A stretch of DNA of 64,000 nucleotides. It comes from Hymenobacter psychrotolerans DSM 18569. GTDB lineage: Bacteria; Bacteroidota; Bacteroidia; Cytophagales; Hymenobacteraceae. How positions within the stretch are numbered: the first letter of the stretch is position 1; every line of letters begins with the position of its first letter. Positions 16,090 to 24,607 of this stretch are shown piece by piece. The DNA is taken from assembly GCF_900142395.1 (NCBI RefSeq), contig NZ_FRAS01000002.1, positions 62,001-126,000 of the forward strand. Reading direction: 5' to 3'. The position numbers and the translations under genes are program-made. The notes beneath the pieces were generated by a model. It was not told where the DNA came from, ran no database searches, and saw only the letters and a list, made by a program, of their open reading frames with translations.

Positions 16090-16125
16090 AAAAAAGGCCC
16101 TGCCGGATTCAGCAGGGCCTTTTTT
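16090..16125. terminator. intrinsic terminator of the LLM oxidoreductase gene
   Basis: Fourteen-base perfect arms AAAAAAGGCCCTGC and GCAGGGCCTTTTTT with an eight-base loop. It shares 13 bases (CCCTGCCGGATTC) with the terminator at 22991-23042. Confidence 0.85.
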
Positions 16126-16146
16126 CTGTACTTCGTTGCCACGATA

Positions 16147-17190
16147 CTACACTGGCACTGCCACGCCCAGCTTGGCGCGCACAGCCGGAGCAACTACCTG
16201 CCCAAATAGCTCGGTGGAGCGGAGCACTGCTTCGTGCGGCATACCCTCCAGCATCAGCTGGCCAATAAAGCGGGTGTTCTGGAAAAGCCCATGCAGGTAC
16301 ACCAGCTTATCAGTGATTTCCTGCGGGGTTCCAACAAACAGCGGCCCTTGTGGTCCGCGCAGGTAGTCGAACTGCTGCCGTGTCATCGGGGACCAGCCTC
16401 GTTCACGGCCAATCCGGTTCATGACCGAAGAGTACGCCGGAAAAAATTCGTCGGCGGCCTGCTGGGAGTTTTCAGCAATATGGAAATGACAATTCAGGCT
16501 TAGCGGCAAAGCGGCGGTGTGGCCCGCCTGCTGCGCGGCCCGGCGGTGCAGATCAGCAAACGACACATACTGCGCGGGTGCTCCGCCCAGAATAGCAATG
16601 GTCAGCCCCAGCCCCAAAGAGCCGGCCCGCGCCGCCGAAGCGGGCGTGCCGCCTACGCCAATCCAGATGGGCAGCTTGGGCTGCAGAGGGCGCGGATAGA
16701 CGCCTCGGCCCACAATGCTGGGCCGGAGCTTGCCCTGCCAGGTAACTACTTCCTGCTCGTTGAGCTGCAGCAACAAGCCCAGCTTCTCCGTGAACAACGC
16801 ATCATAGTCGCTCAAATCCTGCCCAAACAGCGGAAACGACTCAATGAAGGAGCCACGGCCCGCAATAATTTCGGCCCGCCCATTGGAGAGCAAATCCAGC
16901 GTGGCGAAGTTCTGGAAGGTGCGCACGGGGTCCGTGGAGCTGAGCACCGTAACGGCGCTGCTAAGCCGTACGCGGCTGGTTACGGCTGCTATAGCGGCCA
17001 GCACCATCTCCGGCGACGACACTACATAATCGGCCCGGTGATGCTCGCCGATGGCTACTATATCCAACCCGGCCTCGTCGGCGCGGCGGCCCAGCGCCAC
17101 CAGTTCCTGCGTGCGTTGAGCTGCCGCTGTATCGCCGCCCGCTACGTGAGCGGGAGCTACTTCACCAAATGAGCTGATGCCAAGTTCCAT
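16147..17190 (-). CDS. LLM-class flavin-dependent oxidoreductase
   Basis: A 347-residue protein of the bacterial luciferase-like monooxygenase family, TIM-barrel enzymes using FMNH2 and O2 or F420. Family signatures: MELGISSFGEV at the N-terminus, RRADEAGLDIVAIGEHH (about 35-51), VRLSSAVTVLSSTDPVRTFQNFATLDLLSNGRAEI with the usual NGR turn, GRGSFIESFPLFG, and LPIWIGVGGTPASAARAGSLGLGL. These are strongest for the group often annotated as flavin-utilising monooxygenases with CE1758-type relatives. The substrate cannot be told. The start is ATG 17190. The length is normal. No clear -7 box lies in front. Confidence 0.9.
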   Translation of the reverse strand: MELGISSFGEVAPAHVAGGDTAAAQRTQELVALGRRADEAGLDIVAIGEHHRADYVVSSPEMVLAAIAAVTSRVRLSSAVTVLSSTDPVRTFQNFATLDLLSNGRAEIIAGRGSFIESFPLFGQDLSDYDALFTEKLGLLLQLNEQEVVTWQGKLRPSIVGRGVYPRPLQPKLPIWIGVGGTPASAARAGSLGLGLTIAILGGAPAQYVSFADLHRRAAQQAGHTAALPLSLNCHFHIAENSQQAADEFFPAYSSVMNRIGRERGWSPMTRQQFDYLRGPQGPLFVGTPQEITDKLVYLHGLFQNTRFIGQLMLEGMPHEAVLRSTELFGQVVAPAVRAKLGVAVPV

Positions 17191-17571
17191 GAAAAGTCAA
17201 TTGAGGTAGGTACATGAATTGCTTCGATAACGCCGCGGCCCGGCAAATAGTTTGAGCACCACTGAAGATGAGCCTTATTGAAGAAGCCTATTCTACTTGT
17301 CTACTGCTTGGCCCGTTAGCGTTCTGCTACATAGGCAGGGGTGCGCGCTGAGTGAGTAACTGCGGGCTCGTTGGTTGCTGTTTGATCCCGCAAAAATCCA
17401 GTGGCTGGCCAGCATTGGTTTCCGAGTATTCGGTGGCATGCGGTAAGTATACACATTGCCAGCATACGAACCCCTGAAGCTGCTATGTAGCGGAGGTTAT
17501 CTAAATATTAGTGCCAGTAGATGTTTGGAGAGGCTTGCTTCGCCGCCAAAATCCAGATATTTGCCCTACCT
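17191..17571. other. non-coding gap of about 380 bases
   Basis: No convincing gene, repeat or RNA was seen between the divergent LLM oxidoreductase and glycosyltransferase genes. GATATTTG near 17556 is one base from the -7 consensus and may drive the GT2 gene. A short CTGAGTGAGTAACTG run near 17350 recalls the GAGTnACKGAGT repeats, but without a matching second arm. Confidence 0.6.
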
Positions 17572-18342
17572 ATGCCCGTCGTTCCCTTATCCGTCGTCGT
17601 CATCACCTTCAACGAAGAAGCCAATATTGCCCGCTGCCTGGAGGCCGTGCGCGGTGTGGCCGATGACGTGGTGGTGGTGGATTCATTCTCCACTGACCGG
17701 ACGGTGGAAATCTGTGAGGAAATGGGTGCCCGGGTAATCCAACACGCTTTTGAGGGCTACGTGCAGCAGAAGAACTTTGCCACCACGCAGGCCCACTACG
17801 ACCATGTGCTGCAGCTCGACGCCGACGAAGTGCTGACGCCGGAGCTGCGCCAGAGCATTCTGGCCGCAAAGCACAACTGGCAGGGTGGGGGCTATACGCT
17901 GGCCCGCCTCACCAACTACTGCGGCTCCTGGGTGCGCCACGGCGGCTGGTACCCCGACCGAAAACTGCGCCTCTACGACCGGCGTCTTGGGCAGTGGGAA
18001 GGATTATTGCTGCACGAGCGGTATGAAATGCAACCCGGGCAGGCCGTTGGGGCTCTTCAGGGCGACGCCCTGCACTATTCCTACCACTCCATAGCCCAGC
18101 ACGTCAGTCAGCTCAACCGTTTCACCAGTATTGCGGCCGACGAGCTGTGGCTGCGCGGCAAGCGGCGCGTTACGCTGTTTCATCTGCTGCTCAAGCCTTT
18201 CTGGAAATTCGTACATGGCTACTTTCTGCGGCTGGGGTTTCTGGATGGTTTCGCCGGCCTGAGCATTGCGTTGATTTCGGCTGTGGGAGTATTTCTGAAA
18301 TTTGCCAAGCTCAAAACCCGTTCTGCTACTGTTGAGTATTAA
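17572..18342 (+). CDS. glycosyltransferase family 2, LPS core type
   Basis: A 256-residue GT-A enzyme that moves a sugar from a nucleotide donor to a lipid-linked or LPS acceptor on the cytoplasmic side of the membrane. The N-terminal strand/loop LSVVVITFNEEANIARCLEAV, the strand VVVVDSFSTDRTVEI and the metal-binding DxD motif LQLDADEVLTPEL (about 80-92) are clear. WYPDRKLRLYDRR and a C-terminal amphipathic/hydrophobic stretch (FWKFVHGYFLRLGFLDG) resemble WaaE/KdtX-like core glucosyltransferases. The start is ATG 17572; the frame extends to 17521 but the fold begins after it. It is the first gene of a three-gene LPS cluster, 71 bases before the GT9 gene. Confidence 0.87.
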   Translation: MPVVPLSVVVITFNEEANIARCLEAVRGVADDVVVVDSFSTDRTVEICEEMGARVIQHAFEGYVQQKNFATTQAHYDHVLQLDADEVLTPELRQSILAAKHNWQGGGYTLARLTNYCGSWVRHGGWYPDRKLRLYDRRLGQWEGLLLHERYEMQPGQAVGALQGDALHYSYHSIAQHVSQLNRFTSIAADELWLRGKRRVTLFHLLLKPFWKFVHGYFLRLGFLDGFAGLSIALISAVGVFLKFAKLKTRSATVEY

Positions 18343-18413
18343 CAACCGGCGTCGACAACCAACCGGCTTACTCTGGGCTGAGGCCACACAGTAGGTTGAG
18401 CGCGGCATACTGC

Positions 18414-19451
18414 ATGAAGACATTTTTGATAAGCCGTACCGATGCTATTGGCGACGTAGTGCTGACACTTCCGGTAGCGGGCCTGCTCAAGCGCCACTTT
18501 CCCGGCTGCCGGGTAGTGCTGCTGGGCCGCACGTATACGCAGCCCATTGCCGATGCCTGCCCCTGGCTTGATGCTTTTCTGAACTACGACGACCTACTCA
18601 GGCTGCCTGCGGCCGGGCAAGTGGCAGCGCTGCGCGAGTTGCAGGCCGAGGCTATTGTGCACGTCTTCCCCAACAAAACCATTGCCCGGCTGGCCCAACA
18701 GGCTGGTATTCCTGTCCGTATTGGTACCCGTAACCGGTGGTTTCACTGGCTCACCTGCAACCGGCGGGTCGCCCTGAGCCGTCGCCATTCGCCCTTGCAC
18801 GAGGCTCAGCTGAATCTGGCCTTGCTGCAGCCGTTGGTGCCGTCCGTTGAGCTGCCCTTGCCTGCGGTGGCAGAACTCGTGAAGCTGACGCCGGCCGAGC
18901 CGCTGGCGCCGGCATTACACCGGTTGCTGGCTGACCGGCAGCCGGGCCAGCTGAATGTGGTGTTGCACCCGCGTAGCCGCGGCAGTGCCCGCGAGTGGGG
19001 ACTGCCGCATTTTGGCACGCTGGCCCGCCTGCTTCACAACGCCGGGCACCGGGTCTTCGTGACCGGAACGGAGGCAGAAGGGCAGGAGCTACAACCGTGG
19101 CTTGCTGAATATGCGCCGTACCTGACGGCTCAACTAACCGGACAGCTGACCCTGCCTCAGCTACTGGCCTTTATCGGTGCTGCCGATGGGCTGGTGGCCG
19201 GCAGTACCGGCCCGTTGCACCTGGCTGCTGCCCTCGGGCGCTACGCGCTGGGTTTGTATCCGCCTATCCGCCCTATGCACCCGGGCCGGTGGGCGCCCCT
19301 TGGTCCCCATGCCGACTATCTGGTGCTGGACAAGCCTGCATGTGAGGACTGCCGTCAGCAGCCGGCTACCTGCTCCTGCATCAAAGCGCTGGTTCCGGTA
19401 CAGGCTTTGCAACGGATACTTGCCTGGAATCCGGCTAACTTGACCAGCTGA
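18414..19451 (+). CDS. glycosyltransferase family 9 (heptosyltransferase-like)
   Basis: A 345-residue GT-B enzyme resembling ADP-heptose:LPS heptosyltransferases. The N-terminal domain opens with FLISRTDAIGDVVLTLP, the family hallmark. The C-terminal domain contains VVLHPRSRGSAREWGLPHF and GLVAGSTGPLHLAAALG, the GTGP/HLA nucleotide-sugar motif. ACEDCRQQPATCSC near the C-terminus is a Cys-rich stretch also seen in relatives. The start ATG 18414 is preferred over the upstream TTG/ATG region at 18396. The actual sugar may not be heptose. The gene lies 71 bases after GT2 and 22 bases before the ligase, so one operon is likely. Confidence 0.87.
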   Translation: MKTFLISRTDAIGDVVLTLPVAGLLKRHFPGCRVVLLGRTYTQPIADACPWLDAFLNYDDLLRLPAAGQVAALRELQAEAIVHVFPNKTIARLAQQAGIPVRIGTRNRWFHWLTCNRRVALSRRHSPLHEAQLNLALLQPLVPSVELPLPAVAELVKLTPAEPLAPALHRLLADRQPGQLNVVLHPRSRGSAREWGLPHFGTLARLLHNAGHRVFVTGTEAEGQELQPWLAEYAPYLTAQLTGQLTLPQLLAFIGAADGLVAGSTGPLHLAAALGRYALGLYPPIRPMHPGRWAPLGPHADYLVLDKPACEDCRQQPATCSCIKALVPVQALQRILAWNPANLTS

Positions 19452-19473
19452 GCCAGTATCCCTTTCCCGATTT

Positions 19474-20781
19474 ATGACTCAATTCGTTGCCTTTTCTCTT
19501 TCTCTGCGCCAACTCTACCATACCGGCCGCCTCTCGCAGTACCTGTTGCTGCTGGCATGCGTAGCGGCTGTAGTAGGGCTGTTTGCGTCGCGGGCATTGG
19601 TGGCCCTGAGCCCTATTGTGGGGTTTCTGGCTGCCGCTGCCCAACCCGAGCTGGCCAGCCGGCTGCGCGGCTGCGCGCGGCTGCGTACGGTGCTGATTAT
19701 GGGCCTGCTCTATCTGTTCTGGCTTCTGAGCCTGGTATATACCTCCGAACTGGCTATCTGGCGCCACGAAGTATACCGCAAGCTGCCGTTGCTGGCGGTG
19801 CCGCTGGCTTTTGCGGTGGCCGTTCCGTTGTCAGCAAGGCAGCGCTACGGTGTGGGGCTGCTGTATGTGGGGCTGGCTACTGCGCTGGCCCTGGGCACGT
19901 TGGGACGCTACCTGCTCAATCCGGCCGAAGCCAACTATGAGATAAGCATTGGCCATAATGTGCCGGCAATTACCGGCATCTTTCACATCCATTTCAGCAT
20001 CATGCTGGCCCTGGCTTTTTTCTTCGCGCTGCTGATGCGGCGCAGCCCGCTGGCAACAGCTGCTATCCGCTGGGGGTTGCTGGCCTGTGCAGTGGCGCTG
20101 TGCCTGATCATGCACGTGCTGGCCTACCGCACCGGCTTGCTGGTGCTCTACGGCATGCTGCTGATTGATGCTGTTTTGCTTATTCTGCTGCAACGGCGCT
20201 TCGTCCTGGGCTCCATTCTGCTGGTGGTTCTCACGGTGCTGCCCCCGGTGGCCTACTTCACGCTCGCGCCGATTCAGCACCGCGTCAGTGTTTCCCTCGA
20301 CGACCTGAATCAGTACAAGTCCGGGCGCGACATCAACGATTACTCCATGGCCAAGCGTTTTGCTGCCTGGGAAACGGCCATCATTATTGCCCGCGAGCAT
20401 CCACTGCTGGGAGTAGGCCCCGCCGACGTAGATGCTGCTATGATAAACCAGTATGAGTACCAGGATTTTGGCCTGCAGCCCCGCAACTGGGTGATGACCC
20501 ACAATCAATACCTGGAAGCTCTGGTTGGAGGCGGAATTGTAGGGCTCACACTTTGGCTTTTGGTGTTGTTTGGGCCATTAGTGCAACCTGCCCTGCGGCA
20601 AAATCCGTACGTGGTACATTTCCTGCTCATGATGGCCATCGCCAATTTGGTCGATTCGCTGTTGCAAATGCAGATTGGCTTCAACATGTTCGTGTTTCTG
20701 TACGGCTTCCTGGTCGTCGCTGCCGAACGGCAGGCCCGCCTGTCGGCTAGCCTGCCACCTCGCTTGAGGCCGATAGGATAA
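19474..20781 (+). CDS. O-antigen ligase family protein (Wzy/WaaL type)
   Basis: A 435-residue polytopic membrane protein with roughly ten or more hydrophobic segments spread over its length. The large periplasmic loop lies at about 270-345, with the family-typical pattern RFAAWETAIIIAREHPLLGVGPADV followed by MTHNQYLEALVGGGIVGLTLW; the His of THNQYLE is part of the Wzy_C signature. Such proteins join O-antigen to lipid A-core or polymerise glycan. The start is ATG 19474. It closes the LPS cluster and is followed by the promoter of the sigma factor gene. Confidence 0.88.
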   Translation: MTQFVAFSLSLRQLYHTGRLSQYLLLLACVAAVVGLFASRALVALSPIVGFLAAAAQPELASRLRGCARLRTVLIMGLLYLFWLLSLVYTSELAIWRHEVYRKLPLLAVPLAFAVAVPLSARQRYGVGLLYVGLATALALGTLGRYLLNPAEANYEISIGHNVPAITGIFHIHFSIMLALAFFFALLMRRSPLATAAIRWGLLACAVALCLIMHVLAYRTGLLVLYGMLLIDAVLLILLQRRFVLGSILLVVLTVLPPVAYFTLAPIQHRVSVSLDDLNQYKSGRDINDYSMAKRFAAWETAIIIAREHPLLGVGPADVDAAMINQYEYQDFGLQPRNWVMTHNQYLEALVGGGIVGLTLWLLVLFGPLVQPALRQNPYVVHFLLMMAIANLVDSLLQMQIGFNMFVFLYGFLVVAAERQARLSASLPPRLRPIG

Positions 20782-20785
20782 TCAG

Positions 20786-20793
20786 TACATTTG
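20786..20793 (+). promoter_or_regulatory. -7 promoter element of the ECF sigma factor gene
   Basis: TACATTTG matches TAnnTTTG, 47 bases before ATG 20841. Confidence 0.6.
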
Positions 20794-20840
20794 TTTACAC
20801 AGCCTTTTTTTCACCCCGCTGTCCTTTTGCTGCGCCCCCT

Positions 20841-21488
20841 ATGAGCGACTCTCCCGAACGGGTTCCGAAGCTTAGTAAAGAAGAAAAAGACCGCCGGTTT
20901 CAGGCCGAATTAATGCCTGTAATCGACTCTCTGTACAATTTCGCTTTCCGTCTCACTCTCGATGAGGATGACGCGAATGACCTTGTGCAGGAGACTTATT
21001 TGAAGGCCTACCGCTTCTTCGAGTACTTCGAGCAGGGAACCAACGCCAAAGCATGGCTGTTTCGCATCCTGAAAAACTCGTTCATCAACGACTTCCGGAA
21101 AAAGAGCAAGCAACCCGCCAAGGTCGACTACAGCGAAATTGAGGGGTACTACAATTCGGAGGACGTCGAGTCCGACAGCGACGCGGGTGGAACCTCGTCT
21201 GATATGCGGCAGCAAGCCGTGCGTGACCTCATCGGCGACGAAGTGGCCAGCGCACTCAACTCGCTGCCCGTGGATTTCCGCACCGTCATTATCCTCTGCG
21301 ACCTGGAAGGGTTCACGTACGAGGAAATGGCCAAAGTGCTGGACATTCCTATCGGTACCGTCCGCTCTCGTTTGCACCGGGCCCGCAATTTTTTGAAAGA
21401 AAAACTAGAAAAATACGCCCAGTCGATGGGCTACGGATCAGAAGCCGGTGCCGCAGGTGCCGAGCTGGAAGAAGACGAAAACGACTAA
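20841..21488 (+). CDS. ECF-type RNA polymerase sigma factor
   Basis: A 215-residue sigma-70 family protein with regions 2 and 4 only. Region 2 spans about 25-95: LYNFAFRLTLDEDDANDLVQETYLKAYRFF, then AWLFRILKNSFINDFRK. Region 4 is at about 137-190: LNSLPVDFRTVIILCDLEGFTYEEMAKVLDIPIGTVRSRLHRARNFL, a typical HTH. An acidic linker (EDVESDSDAGG) separates them, and an Ala/Glu/Asp-rich tail follows. It directs RNA polymerase to a specific regulon, which cannot be read here. The next gene, 23 bases away, encodes a small zinc-type protein likely to be its anti-sigma factor. Confidence 0.95.
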   Translation: MSDSPERVPKLSKEEKDRRFQAELMPVIDSLYNFAFRLTLDEDDANDLVQETYLKAYRFFEYFEQGTNAKAWLFRILKNSFINDFRKKSKQPAKVDYSEIEGYYNSEDVESDSDAGGTSSDMRQQAVRDLIGDEVASALNSLPVDFRTVIILCDLEGFTYEEMAKVLDIPIGTVRSRLHRARNFLKEKLEKYAQSMGYGSEAGAAGAELEEDEND

Positions 21489-21511
21489 ACAGCCACGCGT
21501 TTCACTACATC

Positions 21512-21805
21512 ATGGAAAAGACCTCTACCACCCAGATTCCATCTCCCACGCAGCAGGCCTCGCCGCCTGCCGCCGACTGTGAACGCGTGAATACAATACT
21601 CGACCAGCTTGTAGTGGGGCAGCAACCCACCGTGGAAGACGAAGAATATATCGTCGGCCATGCAGATGACTGCTCTCCGTGCTTCGATAATATCGACAAG
21701 CAGCGGGCTTTCATCGGTTTCCTGATGACCCATGTGGGCCGGAAAGGTGCCCCCAATTCTCTTCCCCAAACTATTTTGTCGCGGTTGCAAACGGAAATGG
21801 CCTAA
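21512..21805 (+). CDS. small zinc-type anti-sigma factor, RsrA/ChrR-like pattern
   Basis: A 97-residue soluble protein with no membrane segment. It has a His-X3-Cys-X2-Cys motif, HADDCSPC (H50, C54, C57), with another Cys at 23. This is the zinc-binding anti-sigma (ZAS) pattern. C23-X26-H50 is almost the spacing of the zinc ligands in the redox-sensing anti-sigma RsrA of Streptomyces. The three cysteines are the only ones in the protein. The gene follows the ECF sigma gene by 23 bases. The role is inferred from motif and position; redox sensing is a hypothesis. Its stop codon overlaps the likely gmk promoter. Confidence 0.8.
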   Translation: MEKTSTTQIPSPTQQASPPAADCERVNTILDQLVVGQQPTVEDEEYIVGHADDCSPCFDNIDKQRAFIGFLMTHVGRKGAPNSLPQTILSRLQTEMA

Positions 21806-21810
21806 TTTTG
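21803..21810 (+). promoter_or_regulatory. -7 promoter element of gmk
   Basis: TAATTTTG matches TAnnTTTG. It overlaps the TAA stop of the anti-sigma gene and ends four bases before the gmk ATG (21815), suggesting a nearly leaderless mRNA. Confidence 0.55.
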
Positions 21811-21814
21811 CCTG

Positions 21815-22399
21815 ATGCAGGGTAAAATTATAGCATTTTCGGCCCCTTCCGGTGCCGGCAAAACCACCATCGTCCACCGCCTGATGGCGGCCATCCCGGA
21901 CCTGAGCTTTTCCATCTCGGCCTGTACCCGCGACAGGCGCGGCCGCACCGAAACCAACGGAAAAGACTATCACTTCATTTCCGTTCAGGAGTTTCAGGAG
22001 AAAATCCGCCACGACGAGTTCGTGGAATGGGAGGAAGTGTACGAGGGTGCCTTCTATGGTACGCTTAAGTCTGAAATTGAGCGCATCTGGGAAAGCGGCA
22101 AGCATGCCGTACTGGATGTGGACGTGAAAGGTGGCCTGAGCATCAAGGAGTTCTATAAGGACCGGGCGCTGGCTATCTTCGTGAAGCCTCCCTCCCTGGA
22201 GGTGCTGGAAAGCCGCCTGCGCAACCGCGCTACGGATTCGGCTTCCAGTATCTCGGCCCGCCTCTACAAAGCCAATTTCGAGCTCACCTTCGAGGATCGG
22301 TTCGATGTGACCGTCATCAACGACGACCTGGACGAAGCCACTGCCGAAGCCGAGAAGCTGGTGCGTGACTTTATCACGGCGGAGCCCGCTATTCTGTGA
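21815..22399 (+). CDS. gmk: guanylate kinase
   Basis: A 194-residue kinase that converts GMP and ATP to GDP and ADP in the cytoplasm. The P-loop is SAPSGAGKTT at about 9-18. The GMP-binding part follows: SISACTRDRRGRTETNGKDYHFI, where family members usually read TRxxRxGExxGxDYxFV, then FVEWEEVYEGAFYGT. VLDVDVKGGLSIKEFY and IFVKPPSLEVLESRLRNRATD (the adenine-side lid) complete it. The length is normal. It overlaps nadD by four bases (GTGA), which suggests coupled translation. Confidence 0.97.
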   Translation: MQGKIIAFSAPSGAGKTTIVHRLMAAIPDLSFSISACTRDRRGRTETNGKDYHFISVQEFQEKIRHDEFVEWEEVYEGAFYGTLKSEIERIWESGKHAVLDVDVKGGLSIKEFYKDRALAIFVKPPSLEVLESRLRNRATDSASSISARLYKANFELTFEDRFDVTVINDDLDEATAEAEKLVRDFITAEPAIL

Positions 22400-22986
22400 G
22401 TACGCCGGAAGCTGCTGGCCGGGTAGGGCTGCTGTTTGGCTCCTTCAATCCGATTCATATCGGCCACCTCATTCTGGCTGAGCACATGGCCACGCACACC
22501 GACCTGACAGAAGTCTGGTTTGTAGTGTCGCCGCAAAGCCCGTATAAAGTGGGGCAGGAGCTGCTGCCCGAGCCGGACCGACTGGCCTTGGTGCAGGCTG
22601 CCATTGCCGGCAACCACCGGTTGCAGGTTTCGGATGTAGAGTTTCATCTGCCCCGGCCCAGCTATACGGTGGCTACGCTGGATAAACTCCGCCAGCAGCA
22701 CCCCGCTACAGACTTCGTGCTGCTCATGGGCAGCGACAATCTGGAAGGCCTTGACGGGTGGAAAGAAGCTGACCGTATCCGGCAGGAGTTTGACCTGTAT
22801 GTGTACCCGCGGCCGGGCCACCCGGTGGTGCAGGCCCCCGGTACAAGGGTGCGCGTCGTGGAGGCGCCGCTGCTTGATATTTCCGCCACCTTCATCCGGC
22901 ATACTATCCGCACGGGCAAGTCCATCCGGTATCTGGTACCCGCCGAAGTAGAGCAGCAGATTATTGCCAAGCAGTATTGGCGCTGA
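22396..22986 (+). CDS. nadD: nicotinate-nucleotide adenylyltransferase
   Basis: A 196-residue enzyme that joins nicotinate mononucleotide to ATP in NAD synthesis. It shows the nucleotidyltransferase motif GLLFGSFNPIHIGHLILAE (the HxGH variant IHIGH), then PSYTVATLDKLRQQHP, the GSDNLEGLDGWKEADRI signature, and ISATFIRHTIRTGKSIRYLVP at the C-terminus (the ISxTxxR motif). The start is GTG 22396, overlapping the gmk stop (GTGA). A strong terminator with a TTCG loop follows. Confidence 0.96.
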   Translation: MSTPEAAGRVGLLFGSFNPIHIGHLILAEHMATHTDLTEVWFVVSPQSPYKVGQELLPEPDRLALVQAAIAGNHRLQVSDVEFHLPRPSYTVATLDKLRQQHPATDFVLLMGSDNLEGLDGWKEADRIRQEFDLYVYPRPGHPVVQAPGTRVRVVEAPLLDISATFIRHTIRTGKSIRYLVPAEVEQQIIAKQYWR

Positions 22987-22990
22987 ATAA

Positions 22991-23042
22991 CAGCAAAGAA
23001 AAAGCCCTGCCGGATTCGTCCGGCAGGGCTTTTTCTTTGCTG
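22991..23042. terminator. bidirectional terminator between nadD and frr
   Basis: Perfect 24-base arms (22991-23014 and 23019-23042) with a TTCG loop; the stem carries AAAAAGCCC/GGGCTTTTT. Confidence 0.9.
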
Positions 23043-23052
23043 TTAGCTGAAA

Positions 23053-23616
23053 TCAGATGGTCATGATTTCAGATTCTTTCTTGCTCATCAGGCCATCAAT
23101 CTGGGTGATGTAGCTGTCGGTAGCTTTCTGCACTTTGGCTTCGGCGTCTTTGATGGCGTCTTCCGAGGCGCCGTCTTTCAGCAGCTTGCGCAACGAGTCG
23201 TTGACGTCTTTGCGGATGCTGCGGATGCGTACTTTGCCGGCTTCCGACTCATTTTTTACCTGCTTCACCAGCTCGCGGCGGCGCTCCTCAGTCATGGGCG
23301 GGATGTTCAGGCGCACACCTTCGGCATCTGACTGCGGGTTCAGGCCCAGGTCACTGTTCTTGATGGCTTTTACCACCTCTGCAATGATGTTCTTTTCCCA
23401 GGGCTTGATAAACAGCGTGCGGGCATCGGGCGTGGAAACGTTGGCTACCTGCGAAATAGGCGTGGGGGTGCCGTAGTAGTCAACCCGTAGCGAGTCGAGC
23501 ATGGCCGGTGTAGCCTTGCCGGCCCGGATGCGGCTCAACTCCAGACCCGTGTGCTGCAGCGACTTGCCCATCGATTCTTCGGCCTCGCTCAGGTAAAACT
23601 GAATTTCTTCGTCCAT
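23053..23616 (-). CDS. frr: ribosome recycling factor
   Basis: A 187-residue protein that, with EF-G, splits the post-termination ribosome. It is mostly three-helix bundle: SLQHTGLELSRIRAGKATPAMLDSLRVDYYG is the hallmark at about 16-46, then PWEKNIIAEVVKAIKNSDLGLNP and VRLNIPPMTEERRRELVKQVK, with the C-terminal helices rich in Lys and Glu. The start is ATG 23616. The length is within the usual 180-190. It lies downstream of pyrH on the same strand, the common pyrH-frr order, across a gap containing a run of ten G. Confidence 0.97.
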   Translation of the reverse strand: MDEEIQFYLSEAEESMGKSLQHTGLELSRIRAGKATPAMLDSLRVDYYGTPTPISQVANVSTPDARTLFIKPWEKNIIAEVVKAIKNSDLGLNPQSDAEGVRLNIPPMTEERRRELVKQVKNESEAGKVRIRSIRKDVNDSLRKLLKDGASEDAIKDAEAKVQKATDSYITQIDGLMSKKESEIMTI

Positions 23617-23712
23617 GTGTGTGAGTGAATTATAAATATTGAAAGTCAGAACGCGGGACTGTTTGCCTGGCCGCCTATAAAATGGCGGGCTTCCGGACAA
23701 CCCCGGGTGGTA

Positions 23713-23722
23713 GGGGGGGGGG
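23713..23722. repeat. run of ten G between pyrH and frr
   Basis: Ten consecutive G on the plus strand, so ten C in the pyrH-frr transcript. Confidence 0.9.
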
Positions 23723-23741
23723 CGGTGAGGTGCTTCGGGCT

Positions 23742-24464
23742 CTACGACTGTTCGCCGCTCATGGTAACGAGGGTGCCCACCGTTTCGCCTTCGATAAGGC
23801 GTTGCAGGTTGCCTTCCTTGTTCATGTCAAAAACGATGATGGGCAGGTTGTTTTCCTTGCACAGCGTGAAGGCCGTCATGTCCATTACGTTCAGGTTCTT
23901 TTCCATCACCTCATCAAACGTGATGCTGGGGTAGCGCACCGCCGTGGGGTCTTTCTCCGGGTCGGAGGTATAGATGCCGTCGACGCGGGTGCCTTTCAGC
24001 ACCACATCAGCCTCAATTTCGATGGCACGGAGTGAAGCGGCCGAATCGGTAGTGAAGTAGGGCGAGCCGATACCGGCCCCGAAGATAACCACCCGGCCTT
24101 TTTCGAGGTGGCGAAGGGCACGGCGCCGGATATAAGGCTCGCATACCTGCTGAATAGCCACGCCCGACAGCAGCCGGGTGTTCACCTCCAGCTTCTCCAG
24201 GGCGCTTTGCAGAGCCATTGAGTTGATGACGGTGGCGAGCATACCCATGTAGTCGCCTTGCACCCGGTCGAGGCCGAATGCTTCGGCCTGCACACCCCGG
24301 AAAATATTTCCTCCTCCTATCACCACGGCCACTTGGGTGCCCGTAGCGGCTACTTTCTTGATTTCCTCGGCATACTGCATCAGCCGGATGGCATCAATGC
24401 CGTATTGCTGCTGGCCCATCAGAGCCTCGCCACTGAGTTTGAGCAGGATTCGTTTGTACTTCAA
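23742..24464 (-). CDS. pyrH: UMP kinase
   Basis: A 240-residue hexameric kinase of the amino acid kinase fold that makes UDP from UMP. Signatures: [15 protein letters not shown] at the start, [42 protein letters not shown], then [45 protein letters not shown] and [24 protein letters not shown]. The start is TTG 24464, the first position that gives the family N-terminus; no ATG is near. The length is typical. frr follows downstream. Confidence 0.97.
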   Translation of the reverse strand: MKYKRILLKLSGEALMGQQQYGIDAIRLMQYAEEIKKVAATGTQVAVVIGGGNIFRGVQAEAFGLDRVQGDYMGMLATVINSMALQSALEKLEVNTRLLSGVAIQQVCEPYIRRRALRHLEKGRVVIFGAGIGSPYFTTDSAASLRAIEIEADVVLKGTRVDGIYTSDPEKDPTAVRYPSITFDEVMEKNLNVMDMTAFTLCKENNLPIIVFDMNKEGNLQRLIEGETVGTLVTMSGEQS

Positions 24465-24563
24465 AATCGGAGGAATTAGGTGAGAATATCAGGAAGGCGC
24501 TAACGGGCGCAATGCTGGGCTGTACGTGAAACCGGGTAGGACCGATGGGCACGGCCTGCGGCA

Positions 24564-24597
24564 TAAAAATGGCCTCCCAGACTAATGGCAGGCCATT
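24564..24597 (-). terminator. intrinsic terminator of the biotin carrier gene
   Basis: On the minus strand AATGGCCT, an eighteen-base interval, AGGCCATT, then TTTA. The loop is long, but the arms are perfect. Confidence 0.6.
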
Positions 24598-24607
24598 GCG
24601 GCAACGG

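Noticed and set aside
17456..17737. Alternative 93-codon frame at the start of the GT2 gene
   Set aside because: It overlaps the conserved GT2 N-terminus in another frame and has no domain.
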